Translations under genes and position numbers: made by a program
Part shown: positions 35,167-44,845 of the stretch, in pieces
Numbering within the stretch: the stretch's first letter is position 1
How the letters are laid out: each line of letters begins with the position of its first letter
Origin: Enterobacteriaceae bacterium LSJC7
Lineage (GTDB): Bacteria > Pseudomonadota > Gammaproteobacteria > Enterobacterales > Enterobacteriaceae
Reading direction: 5' to 3'
NCBI GenBank assembly: GCA_000302695.1
Contig: AMFN01000003.1
Coordinates: 372,001 to 436,000 of the forward strand
Length of the DNA stretch: 64,000 nucleotides
Notes under the pieces: generated by a model
What the model was told of the DNA's origin: nothing
Database searches by the model: none
Seen by the model: only the letters and a program-made list of their open reading frames with translations

Positions 35167-36174
35167 CCCGCGCATTTCGTCACGCGAACCACGCCGCTCC
35201 CAGGGCGCCAGTACTTGCCCTACCACATTCATCCACCCATTAAGCAGCGTTTTTACCCAGTCACGTGACAACAGCCAGGTCAACAACGCGGAGACAACCA
35301 CTGCTACAGTGAACGTTTGCCAGGTGGCATGAAAGTGCTGAACCGGCTGCCAGAGCAGGTATTTCACCAGCAAACCATGCAGACCGTAGATAAACAGTGT
35401 GCGCGTGCCCATGTGGGCGAGAAAGCGCGCGCGCCACGCCAGGGCACAAAAACCATAAACACAGGTAGCTGCCAGCACATAGTAACCCAGCCGCAGGGCA
35501 ATCCCTTCTTGCAGACCATAGTCCAGTGCAGGTTGCGGTATGCTGCCATAGAGCATATCGGTGCCAAAAAAGCCGCTACAGGCAAAACCCAGTATCATCG
35601 CCGCCGCCCCCGCCAGCGCAGCCTGTGACGAAAAGCAGTGACGCAAACTGAACGAGCCAGAGCCTGATGCCAGCGCCCCGGCAACAAAGAACGGGAAAAA
35701 GATAAAGGTGCGCATCACACCAAAGGCGTATCCATCGAAATCAAGCTGCGAGACGGCCAGGGCAATCACAACCGAGAACACCAGTGGCAGGCGCAAACGC
35801 ATAAATAACGGGGTAAGCAGCTTCCAGAAAATCAGACTCCAGAGATACCAGAGGATCCAGTTTGGTGCGCCGTCGCGTAGGTAGCTTGATGTCGAATGAT
35901 TGAGCAGCAACTCCACCAGTTCGTAAAGCAGACTCAGCGCCAGGAAGGGAATAATTATCCGATAAAATACCGCCTGGAAATCCACTGAGAAGCGGTTTTT
36001 TATCACATAGCCATTGAGAAAAATAAACGCTGGCATATGAAACAAGTAGAGAAAATCATAGAGTCGGGCGAGCGCTGGCGACTGTGCTGTCGCGGTTTCA
36101 ATCACATGCCCAAATACGACAAGAAAGATAAGGCACCCTTTAATACTGTCCAGCCGGTTGTCGCGTAACGCCAT
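35164..36174 (-). CDS. Membrane acyltransferase, acyltransferase-3 family
   Basis: Integral inner-membrane protein of 336 residues with about ten membrane segments. It belongs to the acyltransferase-3 (OafA/NodX-like) family: RLDSIKGCLIFLVVFGHVIE near the N-terminus carries the conserved Arg and His, and FLNGYVIKNRF follows. Lacks a fused SGNH domain. Such proteins O-acylate cell-surface sugars; the substrate here is unknown. The ATG giving MALRDN is preceded by AAGGGTGAG. Its stop codon lies within the T tract of the candidate sRNA terminator on the other strand. Confidence 0.82.
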   Translation of the reverse strand: MALRDNRLDSIKGCLIFLVVFGHVIETATAQSPALARLYDFLYLFHMPAFIFLNGYVIKNRFSVDFQAVFYRIIIPFLALSLLYELVELLLNHSTSSYLRDGAPNWILWYLWSLIFWKLLTPLFMRLRLPLVFSVVIALAVSQLDFDGYAFGVMRTFIFFPFFVAGALASGSGSFSLRHCFSSQAALAGAAAMILGFACSGFFGTDMLYGSIPQPALDYGLQEGIALRLGYYVLAATCVYGFCALAWRARFLAHMGTRTLFIYGLHGLLVKYLLWQPVQHFHATWQTFTVAVVVSALLTWLLSRDWVKTLLNGWMNVVGQVLAPWERRGSRDEMRG

Positions 36175-36261
36175 ACTCACCCTTTCGCTTTTACTGACCG
36201 TCTCTTACCCTGGCACAAGGCAGCGATGTTTTCACGACAGTGCGTTCTGAAAAACGGACAT

Positions 36262-36285
36262 AAAAAAGCCCGGACAAACCGGGCC
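36262..36285 (-). terminator. Terminator of the OprD-type porin gene
   Basis: GCCCGG / CCGGGC stem, 5-base loop, and six T when read leftwards, 20 bases after the porin stop. Confidence 0.88.
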
Positions 36286-36304
36286 TTGTTTTACCTGTGA
36301 GCTA

Positions 36305-37576
36305 TCAGAACAGGCTGAACGGATATTCTACGTAAACGCGGATTTCGTTGCCGCTGGTGTTGTAGTTGCTGGCTGCATCGTTCACACGCAGCACGGAGTA
36401 ACGTACTTTAAACTTCAGGTCTTTCGCCGGACCGTCCACAACGCGATATTGCAATTGGTTAAACAGTTCACGCTCTTTGCCGTTGTTACCGGTTGGCGTT
36501 TTGATGTTATCGCCGTAAACATACGCCACATCCCAGCTCAGCCCCTGCAGGCCCAGGCCGCTCAGGTCAAGTGAGTAAGCGGCCTGCCAGGAGCGCTCGT
36601 CCTGGGCGTTAAAATCTGACCAGTAAGAGTTGGCAAGCCAGATGGTGTTGCCGCCATCACCCACGCCGCCCTGGTCACGATACCAGCCGTAGTTGTAGCC
36701 GGTGCTGCCGGTGCTCTGCTGGTAGGCCAGTTTAAAGGTGTGAATATCCCAGATGTAGCTGGCGGCCAGGCTCCAGATGGTGTTGCTGCGCCCGGTATCC
36801 CGGCTCTGCGCATAATCTTTATCAAGGCGTGAATTGTAACCGTTAAAATCCAGCACCAACTGCTGGCGCGTGGAGAACGGCTGTTTGTAATTAAGGTTCA
36901 GGTACTGTTTATTCAGCACATCTTCAACACGAGAGGCATAAAACGCCGCTCTGAACTGGTCGTTGAACTGATAGCTCGCCCCACCAAAGGTGAGGCTGTC
37001 GAGTCCGCTGTTGTGTCTGTCATCACTCTTACGCTGCTCATCGGTGAAATAACCGGCGTTCACTTCCAGTCCGGCTATCTCTTTTGAGGTCAGCATGAAA
37101 CCCGTATAGGTTTCATAAAGCAGGCGCGACGCATCCGCGTTAACAATCGGCAGTGCTGGCCTCTGGGTGCCATAGCTCAGTTCGGTATCAGAAATACGCA
37201 TTTTCGCGCGCGCCCCGAATTTTGCCAGCTGCGATCTGGCCTTACCGTCGTTATTCTGGGCAAAGAAATCAATGCCGCCTGCACCGCTGCGGCCACGACC
37301 ACCGTCGAGACGCACGCCGTATTGTGCAATACCATCTACGCCAAAACCCACAACACCCTGGGTGTAGCCAGACTCAAAATTCGCGATAAATCCCTGGCCC
37401 CACTCGGCGCGGGTGCGCACGCCTGGCGCTTTATAGTCACGATTGATGTACGCATTGCGCAGCAGCATGTCCATATGGCTGTCGTCGATGAACCCCTGGC
37501 TTTGTGACTGGCTACTCGCCATTGCCTGTGTTGCGTTCAATAAACTCAACGCGATTACCGATAAGCTTTTCTTCAC
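36305..37576 (-). CDS. OprD-family outer membrane porin
   Basis: Substrate-specific outer-membrane channel. Signal peptide (about 20 residues, ending AMASS), then the OprD-family opening GFIDDSHMDMLLRNAYINRDYK and later TRAEWGQGFIANFESGYTQG, with the terminal Phe expected of barrels (VYVEYPFSLF). 423 residues. The family in enterobacteria includes chitoporin ChiP/YbfM; I cannot tell the substrate. The gene stands alone with its own terminator; its upstream region holds a CRP-like half site (37668-37683). Confidence 0.88.
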   Translation of the reverse strand: MKKSLSVIALSLLNATQAMASSQSQSQGFIDDSHMDMLLRNAYINRDYKAPGVRTRAEWGQGFIANFESGYTQGVVGFGVDGIAQYGVRLDGGRGRSGAGGIDFFAQNNDGKARSQLAKFGARAKMRISDTELSYGTQRPALPIVNADASRLLYETYTGFMLTSKEIAGLEVNAGYFTDEQRKSDDRHNSGLDSLTFGGASYQFNDQFRAAFYASRVEDVLNKQYLNLNYKQPFSTRQQLVLDFNGYNSRLDKDYAQSRDTGRSNTIWSLAASYIWDIHTFKLAYQQSTGSTGYNYGWYRDQGGVGDGGNTIWLANSYWSDFNAQDERSWQAAYSLDLSGLGLQGLSWDVAYVYGDNIKTPTGNNGKERELFNQLQYRVVDGPAKDLKFKVRYSVLRVNDAASNYNTSGNEIRVYVEYPFSLF

Positions 37577-37786
37577 TGTCTGAATGTCCTGTCTGATTAT
37601 TATGTTGCAGGCGCATGCCTGACTCGCGATAGTAGCGTGAATAACAAAGCTCTCGCTTTAACAATTTGTGACATTTCGACATCGATTGCACGCTGTTTAG
37701 TAGAGGTTTTGGCTGGTGCGCGTACCGATTGCGCAACCAGTGTTATGCAGTAATCAATGGCGGGCAGTGCCAGAGGTGTCCAGAGC

Positions 37787-37817
37787 AAAAAAAAGGCGTC
37801 CCGGTAGCAGGGACGCC
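37787..37817 (-). terminator. Strong minus-strand terminator upstream of the porin
   Basis: Eight-base perfect stem GGCGTCCC / GGGACGCC, 7-base loop and eight T when read leftwards. It lies 170 bases beyond the stop of the nearest minus-strand gene, so it ends either a long 3' UTR or a separate small RNA. Confidence 0.88.
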
Positions 37818-37920
37818 AGAGGCGTAGTCTCTACGATGTTCTTATTGTGTGTTCAGGTACTCCTGTCACACGAAACACTATCCTGAAGCGAAGCGGTAAA
37901 CCATACTCATTAAGTGGTTA
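37818..37920 (-). ncRNA. Possible small RNA or structured 3' UTR
   Basis: The bases leading into the strong terminator fold locally on the minus strand: TTCAGG...CCTGAA encloses CAGG-AGTA-CCTG. They are not protein-coding beyond a ten-codon ATG ORF. Either the 3' UTR of the exported-protein gene or a small RNA read towards the porin. No good promoter could be placed. Confidence 0.3.
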
Positions 37921-37986
37921 CCCCTCTACTTAACGGCGCAGCAGGCAAAGCGCGCCCCTGAATTTCGCGGGTCATATGCCAGTCAA

Positions 37987-38469
37987 TCATCCTACCATCG
38001 CTTTATCTTCTGAAGAAAAGTGATAGTCATCTGCTGAAAAACCGTTAGGGAAAAAAATGGTATCGAGGCACAGCACGACAGGAAGATTGTTCCTGAGAAG
38101 CTCAACAAACAGGTCGATATATTGTTTTTCTGATACAGTTAAATGCTCTATGCAATCTTCACCTATCTCACTGCATCTCCAGCTGACAGGGAAATCCACG
38201 CCATTGACCTGCATGAACGTCTGTGGCTTTATCTGAGCACATTTCTGTCGTGAAATGTGGCTAACAACCAGCATAGAAAACGCCTGTTTGCCCTGTTTAT
38301 TTTGCATGAGTTCGGCAATAACAGGCTCTCCGCGGGAATTGAACGCAGACTGATAAATCCCGCTATTGCTGGGCAGCCAAATCTGGTAGCTAAAAGAACG
38401 ACTGTGCGAGGCTGTGGACAAAAAGAGCAGGATAAAAATTGAATATCGGAAAAAGGATAATCGAAACAT
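37987..38469 (-). CDS. Exported protein of unknown function
   Basis: 160 residues with a clear signal peptide (MFRLSFFRYSIFILLFLSTASHS, probable cleavage after SHS). The mature part has five cysteines, including CSEIGEDC, suggesting periplasmic disulfides, and no recognised domain. Base composition is more A+T-rich than the flanking core genes, pointing to acquired DNA. No obvious operon partner. I do not recognise the family. Confidence 0.6.
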   Translation of the reverse strand: MFRLSFFRYSIFILLFLSTASHSRSFSYQIWLPSNSGIYQSAFNSRGEPVIAELMQNKQGKQAFSMLVVSHISRQKCAQIKPQTFMQVNGVDFPVSWRCSEIGEDCIEHLTVSEKQYIDLFVELLRNNLPVVLCLDTIFFPNGFSADDYHFSSEDKAMVG

Positions 38470-39162
38470 TATTAACCAGCGCAGAATCTTTGGATAAGGT
38501 AATGCTGATATATTAACGCAGATAAGTTCAACTGAGATGACAAATTGACATAATGAAAATAAAATGGGAAATTTCTAGTGGTGATGAAATAACCAGCAAG
38601 AAAAAAGTCAGAATAACTGCACACAATATGAAAATGCCCTTTCCGCCAATCTTGAGACTCAGCCTTGAAAAGGGTGATTACATTAACAGAACCCGCCATC
38701 AGCGACGCCTTCTCCTTTAATGGCGTGAAAATTTGTAAAATCACCCAACAAACAACACTAACACCATCATTTTATTAACATTACTGCAAAATATCCTTAC
38801 TGCATTTCAGAGGGTTCCGCCTCTCATGCCCTAATTATATCTGGATTTATTAACACTGTTACAGCGATAATACCCAGTGCTGGACTGCCTCGCCTCTGGG
38901 CGAGGTGTAAACGAAAAATATGCGAGTGTTCAAGAGGTGTTCTTTATCTAAGTCACAGAAGGCATCCGGTTCAGTTCTACACTGGCCGGTAAAACGACCG
39001 ATAGCAAAGCCTACCGTCGCCGCCTCAGGAAGATGAAGGAAATGATTTGCTGGGTGGGTTACGTTTCTATCTCATTGATTAATTTAGCACTCAATACGTC
39101 CCCGATAACGATGACCGGTGCGGGTATTAAAAATACATGCATAACAAATCAGGGTATTACTT
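38470..39162. other. A+T-rich stretch without a convincing gene
   Basis: About 690 bases. Open frames on both strands are short, lack Shine-Dalgarno sequences and have no recognisable protein features. Low G+C and absence of genes fit the edge of acquired or decayed DNA between the exported protein and the acetyltransferase. Confidence 0.5.
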
Positions 39163-39678
39163 ATGCTCACATTATTATTATCCATAATCAAACCTCAGAT
39201 AACTATCCGGCAGGCAGTCTATCTCTTCAACCGATACAACTTTACAAGAAGAAAATACATCTGGTTGTTTAAGAAAGCGGGAATGAAAATCGATAACTCA
39301 TGCCGTATCAACAGGCCGTTTTTCATCGATAATAAAAATATAGAAACAGGCACTGACGTTTTCATCAACTCTGGCTGCACGCTGATTGCAACGGGTGGGA
39401 TCAAGATAGGAAATAACGTACTCATTGCCCCTGGCGTAAAAATATGCACGGCTAACCATGCCATGGACCCGGTGAAGAGGCTAAAGGGTGAAGGCTCGTT
39501 GCAGTCGGTCACTATTGGAAACAATGTCTGGATTGGCGCGGGCGCTATCATTTTACCTGGGGTGACCATCGCGGATAACTGTGTAATTGGTGCGGGTTCA
39601 GTTGTCACCAGAAGTACTGCTCCAGATTCGTTATATGCCGGTAACCCCGCCGTTTTTAAAAAGAAAATCACCTCTTAA
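39163..39678 (+). CDS. Sugar O-acetyltransferase, hexapeptide family
   Basis: 171 residues: a short helical N-terminus followed by left-handed beta-helix repeats. The maltose/galactoside acetyltransferase signature is clear: GIKIGNNVLIAPGVKICTANHAMDP with the catalytic histidine, VTIGNNVWIGAGAIILPGVTI and VIGAGSVVTRSTAPDSLYAGNPA. Acceptor unknown; polysaccharide (O-antigen or capsule) is common for this group. The start is uncertain, as the ribosome-binding site is weak. A+T-rich relative to core genes and next to a phage-type tail fibre gene, so surface-sugar modification linked to a former prophage is possible. Confidence 0.8.
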   Translation: MLTLLLSIIKPQITIRQAVYLFNRYNFTRRKYIWLFKKAGMKIDNSCRINRPFFIDNKNIETGTDVFINSGCTLIATGGIKIGNNVLIAPGVKICTANHAMDPVKRLKGEGSLQSVTIGNNVWIGAGAIILPGVTIADNCVIGAGSVVTRSTAPDSLYAGNPAVFKKKITS

Positions 39679-39695
39679 ACCTAATTAACATTATG

Positions 39696-39726
39696 AAAAC
39701 GGGAGCTATACAGCGCCCGTTTTTAT
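39696..39726. terminator. Terminator between acetyltransferase and tail fibre gene
   Basis: AAAACGGG...CCCGTTTT arms with an inner GC/GC pair, followed by TTATTT on the plus strand and flanked by an A run that gives T on the minus strand; suits both convergent genes. Confidence 0.75.
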
Positions 39727-39837
39727 TTAACCCGCAGGCACGACCACCTTTAACAGATAATCGTGCCGCCAGGTTGTTAACATTTCAAAATGTTAGTGCT
39801 AGCCACAGGTTTTCAATACTAAAAGGTGTCTGTTTCT

Positions 39838-41646
39838 TTACCCTGATATGGACCCATTCTCCCATTTTTTAATTTTTTCATTCAGTTCATAAATTGCCGC
39901 GACAAGCCAGGGCGTGATAATACTCATATCCACAGCCCAGGGTATAAATCCTTCCTCTCCCGGACTGTTGTCATCAGAGCCCTCAGTAACCATCTGTGGA
40001 ACTATTTTTTGTGTTTTCTGCGCCATAAACATAGGGTAAACGGTATCAGGCTGCGACGTAAAAGCGGCATTTTGCACTGCTCCTGTCGTAATGAGCTCAG
40101 AAATAATATTAAGCGCACCTTTAATCTCACCATGCTGGTTTTTTAAACGCTCGTCAGACGTTGTGTTAAACGCCGTGCTGGTCGCCGTATTGGAGATACT
40201 GCCAACAAGCCCATTACCATTAAAAAATGCCATTGATGTGTTGTTTGTTACAGCTGGGTTTATGACCCGAATTTGTGGAAAACGCCCTGGTGCAATTTGA
40301 ACAGTATTGGCTCCTGAGGAGCTCAGAGGCACCCCACCCACAATCATGGGTTTACGAACCCATGCACGAGGGGCGATCTGAGAGGCAACATAGGTAAGAT
40401 TACTATCACCCGCATGCATGTCCCACACTTCGACCTGAAAAAATGAGTCATCTGCATTTGTCACACGGACATAACTGTTAAGGCCGTGACTGTATTGCCC
40501 AATATTTATCTCTTTATTACCCACGTTAAACGTATAATGCCTGATGCCATAAGATTTCATATAGTCACAAACATCATCAATATCATTAAAAATCTCACCA
40601 TTATCTGGCGAGATAGGTTTAGCAAAATCAACACTGCGATATATACCGAGAGCTGCCGTTTGGGGAATAATGGCATCACGCAGATCCAGAATAGATCCCG
40701 TATCACTACACCCCGCTCCACTCCTGACCACAGCTTCCATATCTGCCATTGCGTATACCGACAACAGACCGTGCACATTTGAATACACAGCACCTTCAGC
40801 CTCAAGGAAATCAAGCTCAAGCCCGTTTGGTCGTCTGTAGCCCATTTCTGTAAATTTCGTCAGTACTTTCCCGGGATGAAAAACAGCATCTGCTAATAGT
40901 TCTCCGGTAAAAGAAACGTCTGCATAACGCAGCCTTTTTGCTGAATGTACTGCTGAGCCATCGACGTTTGAAGTGCGATAGACCTGGCCTCCAACACTTG
41001 TAACACCAAACGGGGTTAACGCAATACTCTGTGCTTTCGTCGGTTTCAGCATGCTGTCACCAAACGCCGTGCCGGCTATCATTGTTGGAATGGTCAGAAA
41101 ACTTATTCGCTGCGGGTTTGTCTGCGTTAAAAAGTCACTAATATGAAAAACTGAATACAGACCTCTTACGAACTGAGTAGTTGACGACATTTCACTATTA
41201 CATATTACAACATACTCTCCATAAGCACTCATTTGCCCGGTATGTTCTGTAGCAGGCTGGACAAAATCAGGAGAGAGCGTTGCCAGGTTAACGAGTGTCT
41301 CTGTTACGGGCAACGTATAAACTCCATACCCGGTACTCATCCCGATAGCAATTTTCCTGACACCATTAATATAACCAATGACTGCACCTTCGGGAAAGTC
41401 AAAACCAATACTGATTGTTTTTTGATGAGTAAAGTGACGATCATAAATATCAACCCAGGCAGGTGTATTGCCAGGCGTTTTGTAGTTAGCACGGATAATA
41501 AATATTTCACCGGTAATTTCATCCACCGCCAGTCCGCTGGTATAAAGATTACCAGTAATCCCTGTTAGTAGCTCAATGTCTGGACCATTTTCACCACTAC
41601 GGCTACCGAAACGTACAATATTTTGAATCGCATGATTAAAAGACAT
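39838..41646 (-). CDS. Phage-type tail fibre/tailspike protein with S74 chaperone domain
   Basis: 602 residues from MSFNHAIQNIVRFG. The N-terminal 450 residues are repetitive beta-rich sequence without a recognised enzyme motif. Near residue 500 comes NTTSDERLKNQHGEI, the hallmark of the S74 endosialidase-type intramolecular chaperone; the conserved Ser-Asp marks the autocleavage site. The last 100 residues (PMFMAQKTQKIVPQMV, VDMSIITPWLVAAIYEL) fit the released chaperone. No other virion gene is nearby. It lies 310 bases from the 3' end of icd, a known lambdoid attachment site, so it is probably a prophage remnant. Confidence 0.75.
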   Translation of the reverse strand: MSFNHAIQNIVRFGSRSGENGPDIELLTGITGNLYTSGLAVDEITGEIFIIRANYKTPGNTPAWVDIYDRHFTHQKTISIGFDFPEGAVIGYINGVRKIAIGMSTGYGVYTLPVTETLVNLATLSPDFVQPATEHTGQMSAYGEYVVICNSEMSSTTQFVRGLYSVFHISDFLTQTNPQRISFLTIPTMIAGTAFGDSMLKPTKAQSIALTPFGVTSVGGQVYRTSNVDGSAVHSAKRLRYADVSFTGELLADAVFHPGKVLTKFTEMGYRRPNGLELDFLEAEGAVYSNVHGLLSVYAMADMEAVVRSGAGCSDTGSILDLRDAIIPQTAALGIYRSVDFAKPISPDNGEIFNDIDDVCDYMKSYGIRHYTFNVGNKEINIGQYSHGLNSYVRVTNADDSFFQVEVWDMHAGDSNLTYVASQIAPRAWVRKPMIVGGVPLSSSGANTVQIAPGRFPQIRVINPAVTNNTSMAFFNGNGLVGSISNTATSTAFNTTSDERLKNQHGEIKGALNIISELITTGAVQNAAFTSQPDTVYPMFMAQKTQKIVPQMVTEGSDDNSPGEEGFIPWAVDMSIITPWLVAAIYELNEKIKKWENGSISG

Positions 41647-41909
41647 TGTTAATAACCTTATCTGTAGTATTAAAAGATGAACGCCGTGATTTACAATAAG
41701 CAGATACATAGATGCAAAAAAGCCAGTCAACAGACTGGCTTTTAAATACATTTATAGTGTTATCACTGGAGAATGTTTTTTAGCCTGTGTAGAAACCATT
41801 AGCTGATAGGGCTACGCCTTCCTCACAGCCACTTTATTACCGTAACAAACTATTTGCGGACCGCACTACCCTTATTTTATAAATGCTGAAATTGTTGATT
41901 ATACTTAAT

Positions 41910-41936
41910 AAAAAAGGGAGCCTGAAGGCTCCCTTT
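41910..41936 (-). terminator. Terminator of icd
   Basis: GGGAGCC / GGCTCCC stem with a TGAA loop and a T run when read leftwards, 22 bases beyond the icd stop. Confidence 0.92.
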
Positions 41937-41957
41937 ACGTAATGCTTTTTACTGAAG

Positions 41958-43208
41958 TTACATATTCGCGATAATCGCGTCACCAAACTCGCTACATTTC
42001 AGCAGCTTAGCGCCATCCATCAGACGTTCAAAGTCATAGGTCACAGTCTTGGCAGCAATCGCCCCTTCCATGCCTTTAACAATCAGGTCGGCGGCCTCGA
42101 ACCACTCCATGTGACGCAGCATCATTTCCGCAGAGAGGATGATGGAACCCGGGTTAACTTTGTCCTGGCCCGCGTACTTCGGTGCCGTGCCGTGGGTCGC
42201 TTCAAACAGTGCGCACTCATCGCCAATGTTGGCGCCAGGCGCGATACCGATACCGCCAACCTGTGCTGCCAGGGCATCAGAGATATAGTCGCCGTTCAGG
42301 TTCATACAGGCGATAACGTCGTACTCAGCCGGACGCAACAGGATCTGCTGCAGGAAGGCGTCAGCAATAACGTCTTTCACGATGATGTCTTTACCGGTTT
42401 TCGGGTTCTTGATGGTCAGCCACGGGCCACCGTCAATAAGCTCACCGCCAAACTCATCGCGTGCCAGCTGGTAACCCCAGTCTTTAAACGCGCCTTCGGT
42501 GAACTTCATGATGTTGCCTTTGTGCACCAGCGTCACAGAATCACGATCGTTAGTGATGGCGTATTCAATCGCTGCACGAACCAGGCGTTTAGTACCCTCT
42601 TCTGAGCACGGCTTGATGCCGATGCCGCAGTGCTCCGGGAAGCGAATTTTCTTCACGCCCATTTCTTCACGCAGGAATTTGATGACTTTGGTCGCTTCCG
42701 CGCTGTCGGCTTTCCACTCTATACCGGCGTAAATGTCTTCTGAGTTCTCACGGAAGATAACCATATCGGTCAGTTCCGGGTGCTTAACCGGGCTTGGAGT
42801 GCCCTGATAGTAGCGCACCGGGCGCAGACACACGTAGAGATCCAGTTCCTGGCGCAGGGCAACGTTGAGAGAACGAATACCGCCACCCACTGGCGTTGTC
42901 AGCGGGCCTTTAATGGCAACGCGATAATCGCGAATCAGATCCAGCGTTTCAGCCGGCAGCCAGACATCCTGGCCATAAACCTGGGTAGATTTTTCCCCGG
43001 TGAAGATCTCCATCCAGGAAATTTTGCGTTCACCGTTGTACGCTTTCTGTACGGCGGCATCCACAACTTTTAGCATCGCTGGGGTAACATCGACACCGAT
43101 GCCATCCCCTTCGATGTAAGGGATTACAGGGTTGTTCGGCACATTCAGTTTGCCGTTTTGCAGGGTGATTTTCTGACCTTCCGCCGGAACAACTACTTTG
43201 CTTTCCAT
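41958..43208 (-). CDS. icd: Isocitrate dehydrogenase [NADP+]
   Basis: TCA-cycle enzyme making 2-oxoglutarate and NADPH. Catalytic/regulatory serine in [18 protein letters not shown] (the AceK phosphorylation site in E. coli), [11 protein letters not shown] and the NADP-binding [11 protein letters not shown] are intact. 416 residues, the E. coli length. The C-terminus ([16 protein letters not shown]) is complete, so any phage integration here preserved the coding end. Divergent from rluE. Confidence 0.98.
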   Translation of the reverse strand: MESKVVVPAEGQKITLQNGKLNVPNNPVIPYIEGDGIGVDVTPAMLKVVDAAVQKAYNGERKISWMEIFTGEKSTQVYGQDVWLPAETLDLIRDYRVAIKGPLTTPVGGGIRSLNVALRQELDLYVCLRPVRYYQGTPSPVKHPELTDMVIFRENSEDIYAGIEWKADSAEATKVIKFLREEMGVKKIRFPEHCGIGIKPCSEEGTKRLVRAAIEYAITNDRDSVTLVHKGNIMKFTEGAFKDWGYQLARDEFGGELIDGGPWLTIKNPKTGKDIIVKDVIADAFLQQILLRPAEYDVIACMNLNGDYISDALAAQVGGIGIAPGANIGDECALFEATHGTAPKYAGQDKVNPGSIILSAEMMLRHMEWFEAADLIVKGMEGAIAAKTVTYDFERLMDGAKLLKCSEFGDAIIANM

Positions 43209-43325
43209 TCACCTCTCCTTCGAGCGCTTCTGATTTGCTACTGTTTTTTGTTAATGATTTGTAATGAACCTGTCAATACTACCTGACTTCTGGTTCGCAT
43301 GAAAGGCAGTTGTGATTCGGCTATA

Positions 43326-43988
43326 ATGCGGCAATTAACCTCGCCTGAAAACACTATGCGTAAACTTTCTTCGAAAAATCACAAGGTTGAACGATTCAGC
43401 CCAAAACGTACACCGCGCCGCCGTCCAACCGGGCCTGCACGTATTGTGCTTTTTAACAAACCGTTTGATGTGCTGCCACAGTTTACCGACGAAGCCGGAC
43501 GTAGCACGCTCAAAGACTATATTCCAGTGACTGGTATTTACGCCGCCGGGCGTCTGGACCGCGACAGTGAAGGCCTGCTGGTACTGACCAACAGCGGTGC
43601 GCTACAGGCACAACTTACGCAACCAGGCAAACGTACCGGCAAAATATATTATGTGCAGGTTGAAGGTGAGCCTGATGAGACTGCCATTGCGGCCCTGCGC
43701 AGCGGTGTAACGCTTAACGACGGCCCAACGTTACCCGCAGGCGTTGAGCGCGTGGAGGAGCCTGACTGGTTATGGCCCCGCACGCCGCCTATCCGTGAAC
43801 GTCTGTCCATTCCCACCAGTTGGTTAAAGATAACCCTGTATGAGGGCCGCAACCGCCAGGTGCGACGCATGACCGCCCATGTTGGCTTCCCTACTCTGCG
43901 CTTAATTCGCTATGCGCTGGGTCCGTATACGCTTGACGGACTGGCAAACGGTGAATGGCGTGATGCTGAACTGGCGGAGAAAAGCTGA
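43326..43988 (+). CDS. rluE: 23S rRNA pseudouridine(2457) synthase
   Basis: Converts U2457 of 23S rRNA to pseudouridine. RsuA/RluE-type synthase with the catalytic aspartate in [17 protein letters not shown] and the [15 protein letters not shown] motif. No S4 domain, as in E. coli RluE. I start at the ATG giving MRQLTSPEN, matching E. coli; a later ATG (MRKLSSKN) is also possible. The TGA overlaps the ATG of the next gene. Confidence 0.95.
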   Translation: MRQLTSPENTMRKLSSKNHKVERFSPKRTPRRRPTGPARIVLFNKPFDVLPQFTDEAGRSTLKDYIPVTGIYAAGRLDRDSEGLLVLTNSGALQAQLTQPGKRTGKIYYVQVEGEPDETAIAALRSGVTLNDGPTLPAGVERVEEPDWLWPRTPPIRERLSIPTSWLKITLYEGRNRQVRRMTAHVGFPTLRLIRYALGPYTLDGLANGEWRDAELAEKS

Positions 43989-44317
43989 TGAAAAAGCGGC
44001 TGTTGCTACCTCTGCTGGCCGCGCTTTCAACCGTACAGGCTGCAAGCTTTGACTGTACCAGGGCAAAAGCGGCTGACGAGAAGGCCATCTGCACAAACCC
44101 TGTCCTCAATGATAAAGACGTAGAAATGGCAACCCAGTACCGCTTTCTGAAAGGCCTGTTCGCGATGGGCGTGCGCGGTGCTATGCAGGACAGACAGCAA
44201 GCCTGGCTTGAGCAGCGCAAGAGCTGTAAAAGTGACAGCACCTGCCTTAATAAACGCTACGATGAGCGTATCCGTGAGCTCAACGCTATTTATGAGCGCA
44301 TCGACAAGCCGCTATAA
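43988..44317 (+). CDS. Exported DUF1311 (LprI-like) protein
   Basis: 109 residues: signal peptide ending VQAAS, then a mature domain with four cysteines spaced as in the LprI/DUF1311 family ([16 protein letters not shown] at the start, [16 protein letters not shown] at the end). Relatives include lysozyme inhibitors, but most members are uncharacterised. Start overlaps the rluE stop (ATGA), so it is coupled to rluE; 13 bases precede nudJ. Confidence 0.82.
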   Translation: MKKRLLLPLLAALSTVQAASFDCTRAKAADEKAICTNPVLNDKDVEMATQYRFLKGLFAMGVRGAMQDRQQAWLEQRKSCKSDSTCLNKRYDERIRELNAIYERIDKPL

Positions 44318-44330
44318 AAAGGAGCATCTC

Positions 44331-44789
44331 GTGTTCAAGCCACATGTCACCGTCGCCTGTATGGTACAAGCCCAGGGCAACTTTCTGATTGTAGAAGAAA
44401 CCATTAACGGCAAGGCGTTGTGGAACCAGCCTGCGGGCCACCTTGAAGCTAACGAAACACTTGTACAGGCAGCCCGCCGCGAACTGTGGGAAGAAACCGG
44501 TATTTGCGCCGAACCGCAGAGCTTTCTGCGACTTCACCAGTGGATTGCACCTGACCAGACGCCATTTCTGCGCTTTCTTTTTACTATTGACCTGCCAGAA
44601 CCGCTGCCCACTGAACCCCACGACAGCGACATCGACTGCTGCCACTGGCTTAGCGCTGAACAAATCCTCCAGGCGACCAACCTGCGCTCGGCGCTGGTGG
44701 CAGAAAGCGTGCGTTGCTATCAATCTGCACAGCGTTATCCGCTTGAGCTTCTGGGTGCATTTAACTGGCCGTTTACAGGGGATGCCTGA
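44331..44789 (+). CDS. nudJ: Nudix phosphatase NudJ
   Basis: Nudix hydrolase that acts on thiamine pyrophosphate intermediates (HMP-PP) and nucleoside di/triphosphates. Nudix box begins [41 protein letters not shown] and [15 protein letters not shown] follow E. coli NudJ. The start is GTG, preceded by AAGGAG at seven bases, giving 152 residues (E. coli 153); the upstream ATG in frame lies inside the previous gene. Confidence 0.95.
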   Translation: MFKPHVTVACMVQAQGNFLIVEETINGKALWNQPAGHLEANETLVQAARRELWEETGICAEPQSFLRLHQWIAPDQTPFLRFLFTIDLPEPLPTEPHDSDIDCCHWLSAEQILQATNLRSALVAESVRCYQSAQRYPLELLGAFNWPFTGDA

Positions 44790-44845
44790 GGCGCCGTCGC
44801 ATGCTAGAATATGCCGCCTCTGAAGTTCAATGCGTGAGTAATTCC

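Larger units (their letters stand above)
37577..37986. other. Intergenic region upstream of the porin
   Basis: 410 bases without a gene. It contains the porin promoter region, an imperfect CRP-like site (TGTGACATTTCGACAT, 37668-37683) and a strong minus-strand terminator at 37787-37817 preceded by structured sequence (annotated separately). Confidence 0.55.

Noticed and set aside
38472-38744. Minus-strand 90-codon frame upstream of the exported protein
   Set aside because: No ribosome-binding site, no domain or signal sequence, A+T-rich sequence prone to chance frames.
39033-39272. Plus-strand 79-codon frame overlapping the acetyltransferase start
   Set aside because: Overlaps a gene with clear hexapeptide repeats and shows no features of its own.
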